A stretch of DNA of 64,000 nt from Calliopsis andreniformis (GCF_051401765.1 NW_027480570.1:186001-250000); one strand, 5' to 3'. Positions 12,583 through 25,784 are shown, counted from the first letter of the stretch. The notes: generated from the letters alone by a model not told the origin. Translations and numbers: made by a program.

Positions 12583-14050
12583 AATGCATATTGATGATTG
12601 AGGATTGATGATTGAGGATTGAGGATTGAGTATTGGGGATTGAGGATTGAGCATTGAGGTTTGAGGACTGAGGGCTGAGGATTGAGGATTGAGGATTGAT
12701 GATTGAAGATTGAGTATTGAGGATTGAAGATTGAGGATTGAGGATTGAGGATTGAGGATTGAGGATTGAAGGTTGAGTATTGTGGATTGAAGATTGAGGA
12801 TTGAGTATTGAGGATGAGGATTGAGGTTTGAAGATTGAGGATTGAGGATTGAGGATTGAGGATTGAGGATTGAGGATTGAAGATTGAATATTGATGATTG
12901 AATATTGAGGACTGAGGATTGAGGGTTGTGGATTGAGGACGAGGACTGAGGGTTGAATATTGATGTTTGAGGTCTGAGGATTAAGGATTGAGGATTGAGG
13001 ATTGAGGATTGAGGTTTGAGGATTGAGGATTGGGGATTGAGGATTGAGGATTGAGGATTGAAGATTGAATATTGATGATTGAAGATTGAGGATTGAGTAT
13101 TGAGGGTTGTGGATTGAGGACGAGGACTGAGGGTTGAATATTGATGTTTGAGGTCTGAGGATTGAGGATTGAGGATTGAGAATTCATGATTGAGGATTTA
13201 GGATTGAAGATTGAGGATTGGGTATTGAGGATTGAAGAATGAGGATTGAGGATTGAGGATTGAGAATTGAGGATTGCTGATTAAGTATTGAGGATTGAAT
13301 GTTGAGGATTCAGGATTGAGGTCTGAGGATTGAGGATTGAGGATTGAGGATTGAGGATTGAAGATTGAGTATTGAGGATTGAAGATTGAGGATTAAGGAT
13401 TGAGGATTGGGGATTGAGGATCTAGGATTGGAGATTGATTATTGGGGATTGAAGATTGAGGATTGAAGATTGGGGATTGAGATTTGAGAATTGAGGATGA
13501 GGACTGAGGGTTGAGGATTGAGGTTTGAGGAACGAGGATTGAGGATTGAGGATTGAGGACTGAGGATTGACGATTGAGTATTGAAGATTGAGGATTTATG
13601 ACTGAGGATTGAGGATTGAGGATTGAGGATTGAGTATGGAGGATTGAAGATTGAGTATTGAAGATTGAAGATTGAGGATTGAGGATTGAGTGTTGAGGTT
13701 TGAGGACGAGGAGTGACGGTTGAGGATTGAGGTTTGAGGATTGAGGGTTGTGGATTGAGAACGAGGACTGAGGGTTGAATATTGATGTTTGAGGCCTGAG
13801 GATTGAGGATTGAGGATTGAGAATTGATGATTGAGGACTGAGGGTTGAAGATTGAGGATTGGGTATTGAGGATTGAAGAATGAGGATTGAGGATTGAGGA
13901 TTGAGGATTGAGGATTGCAGATTGAGTATTGAGGATTGAAGATTGAGGATTCTGGATTGAGGATTGAGGATTGAGGATTGAGGATTGAGGATTGAGGATT
14001 GAAAATTGAGTATTGAGGATTGAAGATTGAGGATTCAGGATTGAGGAATG
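12583..14050. repeat. Higher-order block B, copy 3 (partial)
   Basis: This block follows copy 2 head to tail with a period of 2188 bp: the GATTAAGG landmark at 11205 recurs at 13393 and GTATGGA at 11445 recurs at 13633. The match with copy 2 breaks at about 14050, so only about two thirds of a period is present. The stretch from about 12980 also matches 3520 onward at an offset of 9461 bp. Confidence 0.8.
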
Positions 14051-15189
14051 AGTATTGAAGATTGAGGATTGATGACTGAGGATTGAGGTTTGAGGAACGA
14101 GGATTGAGGATTGAGGATTGAGGATTGCAGATAGAGTATTGAGGATTGAAGATTGAGGATTCAGGATTGAGAATGGAGGATTGAGGATAGAGGATTGAGG
14201 GCTGAGGGTTGAAGATTGAGTATTGAGGATTGAAGATTGATGATTCAGGATTGCGGAATGAGTATTGAAGATTGAGGATTGATGATTGAGGATTGAGGAT
14301 TGAGGATTGGGGATTGAGGATTGAGCATTGAGGTTTGAGGACTGAGTGCTGAGGATTGAGGATTGAGGATTGAGGATTGAGAATTGAGAATTGAGGATGA
14401 AGACTGAGGGTTGAGGATTGAAGTTTGAATATTGAGTATTGAAGATTGAGGATTGAAGGTTGAGTATTGATGATTGAATATTGAGGATTGAGAATTGAGG
14501 ATTGATGATTGAGGAATGAGGATTGAGTATTGAGGATTGAAGATTGAGGATTGAGGATTGAGGATTGAGGATTGAGGATTGAGGTTTGAGGATTGAGGAT
14601 TGGGGATTGAGGATTGAGGATTGAGGATTGAAGATTGAATATTGATGATTGAAGATTGAGGATTGAGTATTGAGGGTTGTGGATTGAGGACGAGGACTGA
14701 GGGTTGAATATTGATGTTTGAGGTCTGAGGATTGAGGATTGAGGATTGAGAATTGATGATTGAGGATTGAGGATTGAAGATTGAGGATTGGGTATTGAGG
14801 GTTGAAGGATGAGGATTGAGGATTGAGGATTGAGAATTGACAATTGTAGATTGAGGATTGATGATTGAGGATTGAGGTTTGAGGAACGAGGATTGAGGAT
14901 TGAGGATTGAGGACTGAGGATTGACGATTGAGTATTGAAGATTGAGGATTCTGGATTGAGGATTGAGGATTGAGGATTGAGGATTGAGGATTGAGGATTG
15001 AAAATTGAGTATTGAGGATTGAAGATTGAGGATTCAGGATTGAGGAATGAGTATTGAAGATTGAGGATTGATGACTGAGGATTGAGGTTTGAGGAACGAG
15101 GATTGAGGATCGAGGATTGAGGACTGAGGATTGACGATTGAGTATTGAAGATTGAGGATTTATGACTGAGGATTGAGGATTGAGGATTG
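14051..15189. repeat. Satellite stretch linking the two domains
   Basis: These are degenerate heptamers with no full-length partner found. The series with GATGACTGA followed by GGTTTGA and GGAACGA occurs twice inside it, near 14069-14100 and 15069-15100. The stretch holds short pieces of block B and leads into the first palindrome-bearing segment. Nothing other than repeat is visible. Confidence 0.7.
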
Positions 15190-17470
15190 AGGATTGAGGA
15201 TTGAGGATTGAAGACTGAGTATTGGGGTTTGAATATTGAGGATTGAGGATTGAGGATTGAGAATGAGGGCAGAGGGTTGAGGATTGTGGTTTGAGTATAG
15301 AATCCTGAGAATTCAGGATATTCTATTGAGCATTGAGAATTTTGGATTGATGGTTGAGGACTGAGGATTGAGGATTGAGAATTCAGGATTGAGGATCGAG
15401 GATTGAAGATTGAGGATTGGGTATTGAGGATGTAAGGATGAGGATTGAGGATTGAGGATTGAGGATTGAGGATTGAGGATTGAAGATTGAGGATTGGGTA
15501 TTGAGGATTGAAGAATGAGGATTGAGGATTGAGTATTGAGGATTGAGGATTGAGGATTGAAGAATGAGGATTGAGGATTGAGGATTGAGGATTGAGGATT
15601 GAGGATTGAAGATTGAGTATTGAGGATTGAAGATTGAGGATTGAGGATTGAGGATTGAGGATTGAGGATTGAGGATTGAAGATTGAGTATTGGGGATTGA
15701 AGATTGAGGATTGAGTATTGAGGATGAGGATTGAGGTTTGAAGATTGAGGATTGCGGATTGAGGATTGAGGATTGAGGATTGAGGATTGAAGATTGAATA
15801 TTGATGATTGAATATTGAGGTCTGAGGATTGAGGGTTGTGGATTGAGGACGAGGACTGAGGGTTGAATATTGATGTTTGAGGTCTGTGGATTAAGGATTC
15901 AGGATTGAGAATTGAGGATTGAGGATTGAGGATTGAAGATTGAGGATTGGGTATTGAGGATTGAAGAATTAGGATTGAGAATTGAGGATTGAGGATAGAG
16001 GATTGAGGGTTGAAGATTGAGTATTGGGTATGGAGAATTGAAGAATGAGGATTGAGGATTGAAGATTGAGGATTGGGTATTGAGGATTGAAGAATGAGGA
16101 TTGAGGATTGAGGATTGAGGATTGAGGATTGAGGTTTGAAGATTGAGGATTGGGTATTGAAGATTGAAGAATGAGGATTGAGGATTGAGGATTGAGGATT
16201 GAGGATTGAAGATTGAGTATTGAGGATTGAAGATTGACGATTGAGGATTGAGGATTGAGTATTGAGTATTGAAGGTTGAGTATTGAGGATTGAAGATTGA
16301 GGATTGAGTATTGAGGATTGAAGATTGAATATTGAGGACTGAGGATTGAGGGTTGTGGATTGAGGACGAGGACTGAGGGTTGAATATTGATGTTTGAGGT
16401 GTGAGGATTGAGGATTGAGGATTGAGAATTGAGGATTGAGGATTGAGGATTGAAGATTGAGGAATGGGTATTGAGGACTGAAGAATGAGGATTGAGGATT
16501 GAGGATTGAGGATTGAGGATTGCAGATTGAGTATTGAGGATTGCAGATTGAGGATTCAGGATTGAGGATTGAGGATTGAGGATTGAGGATTGAGGATTGA
16601 GGATTGAAGATTGGTTATTGAGGATTGAAAATTGAGGATTGAGGATTGAGGATCGAGGATTGAGGATTGAGGATTGAGCATTGAAGATTGAGGATTGGGG
16701 ATTGAGGATTGAAGATTGAGTATTGATGATTGAATATTGAGGATTGAGAATTGAGAATTGATGATCGAGGATTGAGGATTGAGTATTGAGGATTGAAGAC
16801 TGCGTATTGCGGATTGAGGATTGAGGATTGATGATTGAGGTTTGAGGATTGAGGATTGAGTATTTAGGATTGAGGATTGGGGATTGAAGATTGAATATTG
16901 ATGATTGAAGACTGAGGATTGAGTATTGAGGGTTGTGGATTGAGGACGAGGACTGAGGGTTGAATATTGATGTTTGAGGTCTGAGGATTGAGGATTGAGG
17001 ATTGAGAATTGATGATTGAGGATTGAGGATTGAAGATTGAGGATTGGGTATTGAGGATTGAAGAATGAGGATTGAGGATTGAGGATTGAGGATTGCAGAT
17101 TGAGTATTGAGGATTGAAGGTAGAGGATTCAGGTTTGAGGACTGAGGATTGAGGATTGAGGATTGAGGATTGAGGATTGAAGATTGAGTATTGAGGATTG
17201 AAGATTGAGGATTGAGGATTGGGGATTGAGGATCTAGGATTGGAGATTGATTATTGGGGTTGAAGATTGAGGATTGAGGATTGAGGGTTGAGGATTGAGG
17301 ATTGAGGATTGAAGATTGAGTATTCAGGATTGAAGATTGAGGATTCAGGATTGAGGAATGAGTATTGATGATTGAGGATTGATGATTGAGGATTGAGGAT
17401 TGAGGATTGGGGATTGAGGATTGAGCATTGAGGTTTGAGGACTGAGGGCTGAGGATTGAGGATTGAGGAT
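15190..17470. repeat. Higher-order block C, copy 1
   Basis: This block matches 18351-20650 at an offset of 3161 bp, rising to 3178 bp at the right end through small insertions in the second copy. One is a 7-bp GGATTAA unit near 20391 and another is about 3 bp in a GATGATGATG run near 19893. It carries a 24-bp palindrome at 15300 and is the first segment in the window to do so. Confidence 0.85.
15300..15323. repeat. 24-bp imperfect palindrome, copy 1
   Basis: The 5' arm is GAATCCTGA, the loop GAAT, and the 3' arm TCAGG then ATTC with AT bulged out between them, giving nine pairs. It contains an EcoRI site at the loop. It is built from in-register degenerate heptamers (ATCCTGA, GAATTCA, GGATATT). 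This is the first copy in the window. Confidence 0.85.
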
Positions 17471-18350
17471 TGAGGATTGAGGATTGAGGATTGAGTATTG
17501 GGGATTGAATATTGAGGATTGAGGATTGAGGATTGAGAATGGGGGCTGAGGGTTGAGGATTGTGTTTTGAGTATAGAATCCTGAGAATTCAGGATATTCT
17601 ATTGAGCATTGAGGATTTAGGATTGATGGTTGAGGACTGAGGATTGAGGATTGAGAATTCAGGATTGAGGATCGACGATTGAAGATTGAGGATTGGGTAT
17701 TGAGGATGTAAGAATGAAGATTGAGGTTTGAGGATTGAGGATTGAGGATTGAGGATTGAAGATTGAGGATTGGGTATTGAGGATTGAAGAATGAGGATTG
17801 AGGGTTGAGTATTGAGGATTGAGGATTGAGGTTTGAAGAATGAGGATTGAGGATTGACGATTGAGGATTGAGGATTGGGGATTGAAGGTTGAGTATTGAG
17901 GATTGAAGATTGAGGATTGAGGATTGAGGATTGAGGATTGAGGGTTGAAGATTGAGTATTGAGGATTGAAGATTGAGGATTGAGTATTGAGGATGAGGAT
18001 TGAGGATTGAGGATTGAGGATTGAGGGTTGAGGATTGAAGATTGAATAATGATGATTGAATATTGAGGACTGAGGATTGAGGGTTGTGGATTGAGGACGA
18101 GGACTGAGGGTTGAATATTGATGTTTGAGGTCTGAGGATTAAGGGTTGAGGATTGAGGATTGAGGATTGAGGTTTGAGGATTGAGGATTGGGGATTGAGG
18201 ATTGAGGATTGAGGATTGAAGATTGACTATTAATGATTGAAGATTGAGGATTGAGTATTGAGGGTTGTGGATTGAGGACGAGGACTGAGGGTTGAATATT
18301 GATGTTTGAGGTCTGAGGATTGAGGATTGAGGATTGAGAATTGATGATTG
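17471..18350. repeat. Satellite stretch between the two C blocks
   Basis: This stretch contains a second palindrome copy at 17576. Its sequence resembles the start of both C blocks: the palindrome spacing to the next copy is 885 bp and the flanking series GGGCTGA, GGGTTGA, GGATTGT is shared. It reads as a third, shorter and more diverged start of the C block. Confidence 0.7.
17576..17599. repeat. 24-bp imperfect palindrome, copy 2
   Basis: Identical to the copy at 15300. It is followed by a GGATTTA unit instead of GAATTTT. It lies 2276 bp from copy 1. Confidence 0.85.
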
Positions 18351-20650
18351 AGGATTGAGGATTGAGGATTGAAGATTGAGTATTGGGGTTTGAATATTGA
18401 GGATTGAGGATTGAGGATTGAGAATGAGGGCTGAGGGTTGAGGATTGTGGTTTGAGTATAGAATCCTGAGAATTCAGGATATTCTATTGAGCATTGAGAA
18501 TTTTGGATTGATGGTTGAGGACTGAGGATTGAGGATTGAGAATTCAGGATTGAGGATCGAGGATTGAAGATTGAGGATTGGGTATTGAGGATGTAAGGAT
18601 GAGGATTGAGGATTGAGGATTGAGGATTGAGGATTGAGGATTGAAGATTGAGGATTGGGTATTGAGGATTGAAGAATGAGGATTGAGGATTGAGTATTGA
18701 GGATTGAGGATTGAGGATTGAAGAATGAGGATTGAGGATTGAGGATTGAGGATTGAGGATTGAGGATTGAAGATTGAGTATTGAGGATTGAAGATTCAGG
18801 ATTGAGGATTGAGGATTGAGGATTGAGGATTGAGGATTGAAGATTGAGTATTGGGGATTGAAGATTGAGGATTGAGTATTGAGGATGAGGATTGAGGTTT
18901 GAAGATTGAGGATTGCGGATTGAGGATTGAGGATTGAGGATTGAGGATTGAAGATTGAATATTGATGATTGAATATTGAGGTCTGAGGATTGAGGGTTGT
19001 GGATTGAGGACGAGGACTGAGGGTTGAATATTGATGTTTGAGGTCTGTGGATTAAGGATTCAGGATTGAGAATTGAGGATTGAGGATTGAGGATTGAAGA
19101 TTGAGGATTGGGTATTGAGGATTGAAGAATTAGGATTGAGAATTGAGGATTGAGGATAGAGGATTGAGGGTTGAAGATTGAGTATTGGGTATGGAGAATT
19201 GAAGAATGAGGATTGAGGATTGAAGATTGAGGATTGGGTATTGAGGATTGAAGAATGAGGATTGAGGATTGAGGATTGAGGATTGAGGATTGAAGTTTGA
19301 AGATTGAGGATTGGGTATTGAAGATTGAAGAATGAGGATTGAGGATTGAGGATTGAGGATTGAGGATTGAAGATTGAGTATTGAGGATTGAAGATTGAGG
19401 ATTGAGGATTGAGGATTGAGTATCGAGGATTGAAGGTTGAGTATTGAGGATTGAAGATTGAGGATTGAGTATTGAGGATTGAAGATTGAATATTGAGGAC
19501 TGAGGATTGAGGGTTGTGGATTGAGGACGAGGACTGAGGGTTGAATATTGATGTTTGAGGTGTGAGGATTAAGGATTGAGGATTGAGAATTGAGGATTGA
19601 GGATTGAGGATTGAAGATTGAGGAATGGGTATTGAGGACTGAAGAATGAGGATTGAGGATTGAGGATTGAGGATTGAGGATTGCAGATTGAGTATTGAGG
19701 ATTGCAGATTGAGGATTCAGGATTGAGGATTGAGGATTGAGGATTGAGGATTGAGGATTGAGGATTGAGGATTGAAGATTGGGTATTGTGGATTGAAAAT
19801 TGAGGATTGAGGATTGAGGATTGAGGATTGAGGATTGAGGATTGAGCATTGAAGATTGAGGATTGGGGATTGAGGGTTGAAGATTGAGTATTGATGATGA
19901 TGGAATATTGAGGATTGAGAATTGAGAATTGATGATCGAGGATTGAGGATTGAGTATTGAGGATTGAAGACTGAGTATTCTGGATTGAGGATTGAGGATT
20001 GATGATTGAGGTTTGAGGATTGAGGATTGAGTATTGAGGATTGAGGATTGAGGATTGAAGATTGAATATTGATGATTGAAGACTGAGGATTGAGTATTGA
20101 GGGTTGTGGATTGAGGACGAGGACTGAGGGTTGAATATTGATGTTTGAGGTCTGAGGATTGAGGATTGAGGATTGAGAATTGATGATTGAGGATTGAGGA
20201 TTGAAGATTGAGGATTGGGTATTGAGGATTGAAGAATGAGGATTGAGGATTGAGGATTGAGGATTGCAGATTGAGTATTGAGGATTGAAGGTAGAGGATT
20301 CAGGTTTGAGGACTGAGGATTGAGGATTGAGGATTGAGGATTGAGGATTGAAGATTGAGTATTGAGGATTGAAGATTGAGGATTAAGGATTGAGGATTGG
20401 GGATTGAGGATCTAGGATTGGAGATTGATTATTGGGGTTGAAGATTGAGGATTGAGGATTGGGGGTTGAGGATTGAGGATTGAGGATTGAAGATTGAGTA
20501 TTCAGGATTGACGATTGAGGATTCAGGATTGAGGAATGAGTATTGATGATTGAGGATTGATAATTGAGGATTGAGGATTGAGGATTGGGGATTGAGGATT
20601 GAGCATTGAGGTTTGAGGACTGAGGGCTGAGGATTGAGGATTGAGGATTG
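18351..20650. repeat. Higher-order block C, copy 2
   Basis: This is the second copy of 15190-17470, with the palindrome at 18461. The two copies share GGATCGA near 18553, GGACGA near 19005 and GGTGTGA near 19558 at the expected offset. It is distinguished by a trinucleotide slip at about 19890-19905, one of the few places where the change is not a whole heptamer. Confidence 0.85.
18461..18484. repeat. 24-bp imperfect palindrome, copy 3
   Basis: Identical sequence, 3161 bp from copy 1, which is the C-block offset. Confidence 0.85.
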
Positions 20651-21367
20651 AGGATTGGGTATTGAGAATGGAGCATTGAGGTTTGAGGACTGAGGGGTGG
20701 GGATTGAGGATTGAGGATTGAGGATTGAGGATGAGGGCTGAGGGTTGAGGATTGAGGTTTGAGGACTGAGGACTGAGGAATGAGGATTGAGGATTGAGGA
20801 TTGAGGATTGAGGATTGAAGATTGAGGATTGGATATTGAGGATTGAAGAATGAGGATTGAGGATTGAGGATTGAGGATTGAGGATTGAGGATTGAGGATT
20901 GAGGATTGAGGGTTGAGGATTGAGGACGAGGACTGACGGTTGAGGATTGAGGTTTGAGGAATCAGGATTGATGATTGAGGACTGAGGCTTGAGGATTGAC
21001 GATTGAGCATAGAGGATTGAAGATTGAGGACTGGCGATTGAGGATTGAAGATTGAGGATTAAGGACTGAGGATTGAGGATTGAGGATCCAGGATTGGAGA
21101 TTGATTTTTGGGGATTGAAGATTGAGGATTGAGGATTGAGGATTGCTAATTGCGAATTGTGGATGAGGACTGAGGGTTGAGTATTGAGGTTTGAGTAACG
21201 AGGATTGAGGATTGAGGATTGAGGACGAGGACTGACGGTTGAGGATTGAGGTTTGAGGATTGAGGGTTGTGGATTGAGAACGAGGACTGAGGGTTGAATA
21301 TTGATGTTTGAGGCCTGAGGATTGAGGATTGAGAATTGATGATTGAGGACTGAGGGTTGAAAATTGA
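20651..21367. repeat. Satellite stretch between C and D blocks
   Basis: These are heptamers with GGATGA, GGGCTGA and GGACTGA clusters. A series ending in GGATCCA then GGATTGG near 21090 also occurs near 2145, 7380 and 27890. There is no long partner at a single offset. Run 20854-20909 is eight perfect consensus units. Confidence 0.7.
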
Positions 21368-22310
21368 GGATTGGGTATTGAGGATTGAAGAATGAGGATT
21401 GAGGATTGAGGATTGAGGATTGAGGATTGCAGATTGAGTATTGAGGATTGAAGATTGAGGATTCAGGATTGAGGATTGAGGACAGAGGATTGAGGATTGA
21501 GGATTGAGGATTGAAAATTGAGTATTGAGGATTGAAGATTCAGGATTCAGGATTGAGGAATGAGTATTGAAGATTGAGGATTGATGATTGAGGATTGAGG
21601 ATTGAGGATTGGGGATTGAGGATTGGGCATTGAGGTTTGAGGACTGAGGGCTGAGGATTGAGGATTGATAATTGATGATTGAGGATTGAGGATTGAGGAT
21701 TGGGTATTGAGGATTGAGCATTGAGGTTTGAGGACTGAGGGCTGAGGATTGAGGATTGAGGATTGAGGATTGAGGATGAGGGCTGAGGGTTGAGGATTGA
21801 GGTTTGAGGACTGAGGACTGAGGATTGAGGATTGAGGATTGAGGATTGAGGATTGAGGATTGAAGATTGAGGAATGGGTATTGAGGATTGAGGATTGAGG
21901 ATCGAGGACTGAGGCTTGATGATTGGGGATTGAGCATTGAGGATTGAAGATTGAGGACTGGCGATTGAGGATAGAATATTGAGGATTAAGGATTGAGGAT
22001 TGGGGATTGAGGATGTAGGATTGGAGATTGATTATTCATGATTGAAGATTGAGGATTGAGGATTGAGGATTGAGGATTGAGAATTGAGAATTGAGGATGA
22101 AGACTGAGGGTTGAGGATTGAAGGTTGAGTATTGAGGATTGAAGATTGAGGATTGAAGATTGAGGATTGATGATTGAATATTGAGGATTGACAATTGAGA
22201 ATTGAGGGTTGAAGATTGTGGATTGGGTATTGAGGATTGAAGAATGAGGATTGAGGATTGAGGATTGAGGATTGAGGATTGCAGATTGAGTATTGAGGAT
22301 TGAAGATTGT
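21368..22310. repeat. Higher-order block D, copy 1
   Basis: This block matches 24453-25395 at an offset of 3085 bp. Shared landmarks are GGACAGA near 21480, GGGCATTGA near 21627, GGATCGA near 21900 and the series GGCGATTGA then GGATAGA then ATATTGA near 21960. The right part, from about 21886, also recurs near 24104-24440, so this piece is present three times within 3.5 kb. Confidence 0.8.
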
Positions 22311-24041
22311 GGATTGGGTATTGAGGATTGAAGAATTAGGATTGAGAATTGAGGATTGAGGATAGAGGATTGAGGGTTGAAGATTGAGTATTGGGTATGG
22401 AGAATTGAAGAATGAGGATTGAGGATTGAAGATTGAGGATTGGGTATTGAAGATTGAAGAATGAGGATTGAGGATTGAGGATTGAGGATTGAGGATTGAA
22501 GATTGAGTATTGAGGATTGAAGATTGAGGATTGAGGATTGAGGATTGAGGATTGAGTATTGAGGATTGAAGATTGAGTATTGAGGATTGAAGATTGAGGA
22601 TTGAGTATTGAGGGTTGAAGATTGAATATTGAGGACTGAGGATTGAGGTTGTGGATTGAGGACGAGGACTGAGGGTTGAATATTGATGTTTGAGGTGTGA
22701 GGATTAAGGATTGAGGATTGAGAATTGAGGATTGAGGATTGAGGATTGAAGATTGAGGAATGGGTATTGAGGACTGAAGAATGAGGATTGAGGATTGAGG
22801 ATTGAGGATTGAGGATTGAGGATTGCAGATTGAGTATTGAGGATTGAATATTGAGAATTCAGGATTGAGGATTGAGGATTGAGGATTGAGGATTGAGGAT
22901 TGAGGGTTGAAGATTGGGTATTGAGGATTGAAAATTGAGGATTGAGGATTGAGGATTGAGGATTGAGGATTGAGGATTGAGCATTGAAGATTGAGGATTG
23001 AGGATTGAGGATTGAAGGTTGAGTATTGATGATTGAATATTGAGGATTGAGAATTGAGAATTGATGATTGAGGATTGAGGATTGAGTATTGAGGATTGAA
23101 GACTGAGGATTGAGGATTGAGGATTGAGGATTGATGATTGAGGTTTGAGGATTGAGGATTGAGTATTGAGGATTGAGGATTGAGGATTGAAGATTGAATA
23201 TTGATGATTGAAGACTGAGGATTGAGTATTGAGGGTTGTGGATTGAGGACGAGGACTGAGGCTTGAATAATGATGTTTGAGGTCTGAGGATTGAGGATTG
23301 AGGATTGAGAATTGATGATTGAGGATTGAGGATTGAAGATTGAGGATTGGGTATTGAGGATTGAAGAATGAGGATTGAGGATTGAGGATTAAGGATTGAG
23401 GATTGGGGATTGAGGATCTAGGATTGGAGATTGATTATTGGGGTTGAAGATTGAGGATTGAGGATTGAGGGTTGAGGATTGAGGACGAGGACTGACGGTT
23501 GAGGATTGAGGTTTGAGGATTGAGGGTTGTGGGTTGAGAACGAGGACTGAGGGTTGAATATTGATGTTTGAGGCCTGAGGATTGAGGATTGAGGATTGAG
23601 AATTGATGATTGAGGACTGTGGGTTGAAGATTGAGGATTGGGTATTGAGGATTGAAGAATGAGGATTGAGGATTGAGGATTGAGGATTGAGGATTGCAGA
23701 GTGAGTATTGAGGATGGAAGATTGAGGATTCAGGATTGAGGATTGAGGATTGAGGATTGAGGATTGAGGATTGATGATTGAAGATTGAGTATTCAGGATT
23801 GAAGATTGAGGATTCAGGATTGAGGAATGAGTATTGATGATTGAGGATTGATGATTGAGGATTGAGGATTGAGGATTGGGTATTGAGGATTGAGCATTGA
23901 GGTTTGAGGACTGAGGGCTGAGGATTGAGTATTGAGGATTGATGATTGAGGATTGAGGATTGAGGATTGGGTATTGAGAATGGAGCATTGAGGTTTGAGG
24001 ACTGAGGGCTGAGGATTGAGGATTGAGGATTGAGGATTGAG
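22302..24041. repeat. Higher-order block E, copy 1
   Basis: This block matches 25785-27531 at an offset of 3483 bp, changing to 3490 bp (one heptamer). Matching landmarks are GAATTAGG near 22333, GGTGTGA near 22697, GGATCTA near 23415 and GAATGGAGC near 23978. Divergence at 24042 coincides with a deletion in this copy that fuses two consensus runs. Confidence 0.85.
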
Positions 24042-24082
24042 GATTGAGGATTGAGGATTGAGGATTGAGGATTGAGGATTGA
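24013..24082. repeat. Longest perfect consensus run seen, ten GGATTGA units
   Basis: Ten consecutive GGATTGA units run without a substitution, the longest I found. In the partner copy at about 27503 onward the same place is split by variant units including GGATGA, GGGCTGA, GGTTTGA and GGACTGA. The run therefore appears to come from a deletion that joined a four-unit and a six-unit run, not from expansion. Confidence 0.8.
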
Positions 24083-25784
24083 AGATTGAGGAATGGGTAT
24101 TGAGGATTGAGGATTGAGGATCGAGGACTGAGGCTTGATGATTGGGGATTGAGCATTGAGGATTGAAGATTGAGGACTGGCGATTGAGGATAGAATATTG
24201 AGGATTAAGGATTGAGGATTGGGGATTGAGGATGTAGGATTGGAGATTGATTATTCATGATTGAAGATTGAGGATTGAGGATTGAGGATTGAGGATTGAG
24301 AATTGAGAATTGAGGATGAAGACTGAGGGTTGAGGATTGAAGTTTGAGTATTGAGGATTGAAGATTGAGGATTGAAGATTGAGGATTGAAGATTGAGTAT
24401 TGATGATTGAATATTGAGGATTGACAATTGAGAATTGAGGGTTGAAGATTGTGGATTGGGTATTGAGGATTGAAGAATGAGGATTGAGGATTGAGGATTG
24501 AGGATTGAGGATTGCAGATTGAGTATTGAGGATTGAAGATTGAGGATTCAGGATTGAGGATTGAGGACAGAGGATTGAGGATTGAGGATTGAGGATTGAA
24601 AATTGAGTATTGAGGATTGAAGATTCAGGATTCAGGATTGAGGAATGAGTATTGAAGATTGAGGATTGATGATTGAGGATTGAGGATTGAGGATTGGGGA
24701 TTGAGGATTGGGCATTGAGGTTTGAGGACTGAGGGCTGAGGATTGAGGATTGATAATTGATGATTGAGGATTGAGGATTGAGGATTGGGTATTGAGGATT
24801 GAGCATTGAGGTTTGAGGACTGAGGGCTGAGGATTGAGGATTGAGGATTGAGGATTGAGGATGAGGGCTGAGGGTTGAGGATTGAGGTTTGAGGACTGAG
24901 GACTGAGGATTGAGGATTGAGGATTGAGGATTGAGGATTGAGGATTGAAGATTGAGGAATGGGTATTGAGGATTGAGGATTGAGGATCGAGGACTGAGGC
25001 TTGATGATTGGGGATTGAGCATTGAGGATTGAAGATTGAGAACTGGCGATTGAGGATAGAATATTGAGGATTAAGGATTGAGGATTGGGGATTGAGGATG
25101 TAGGATTGGAGATTGATTATTCATGATTGAAGATTGAGGATTGAGGATTGAGGATTGAGGATTGAGAATTGAGAATTGAGGATGAAGACTGAGGGTTGAG
25201 GATTGAAGGTTGAGTATTGAGGATTGAAGATTGAGGATTGAAGATTGAGTATTGATGATTGAATATTGAGGATTGACAATTGAGAATTGAGGGTTGAAGA
25301 TTGTGGATTGGGTATTGAGGATTGAAGAATGAGGATTGAGGATTGAGGATTGAGGATTGAGGATTGCAGATTGAGTATTGAGGATTGAAGATTGAGGATT
25401 CAGGATTGAGAATGGAGGATTGAGGATTGAGGATTGAGGGTTGAGGGTTGAAGATTGAGTATTGAGGATTGAAGATTGATGATTCAGGATTGCGGAATGA
25501 GTATTGAAGATTGAGGATTGATGACTGAGGATTGAGGATTGAGGATTGGGGATTGAGGATTGAGCATTGAGGTTTGAGGACTGAGTGCTGAGGATTGAGG
25601 ATTGAGGATTAAGGATTGAGGATTGAGGATTGAGGATTGAAGATTGAATATTGATGATTGAATATTGAGGACTGAGGATTGAGGGTTGTGGATTGAGGAC
25701 GAGGACTGAGGGTTGAATATTGATGTTTGAGGTCTGTGGATTAAAGATTGAGGATTGAGAATTGAGGATTGAGGATTGAGGATT
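24042..25784. repeat. Satellite stretch carrying D-block copies 2 and 3
   Basis: The part 24104-24440 and the part 24453-25395 both repeat material of 21368-22310, the latter at 3085 bp. The GGATAGA then ATATTGA marker lies near 24187 and 25054, 867 bp apart, indicating a local tandem duplication. The remainder to 25784 is ordinary degenerate heptamers with one GGACGA unit near 25696. Confidence 0.75.
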
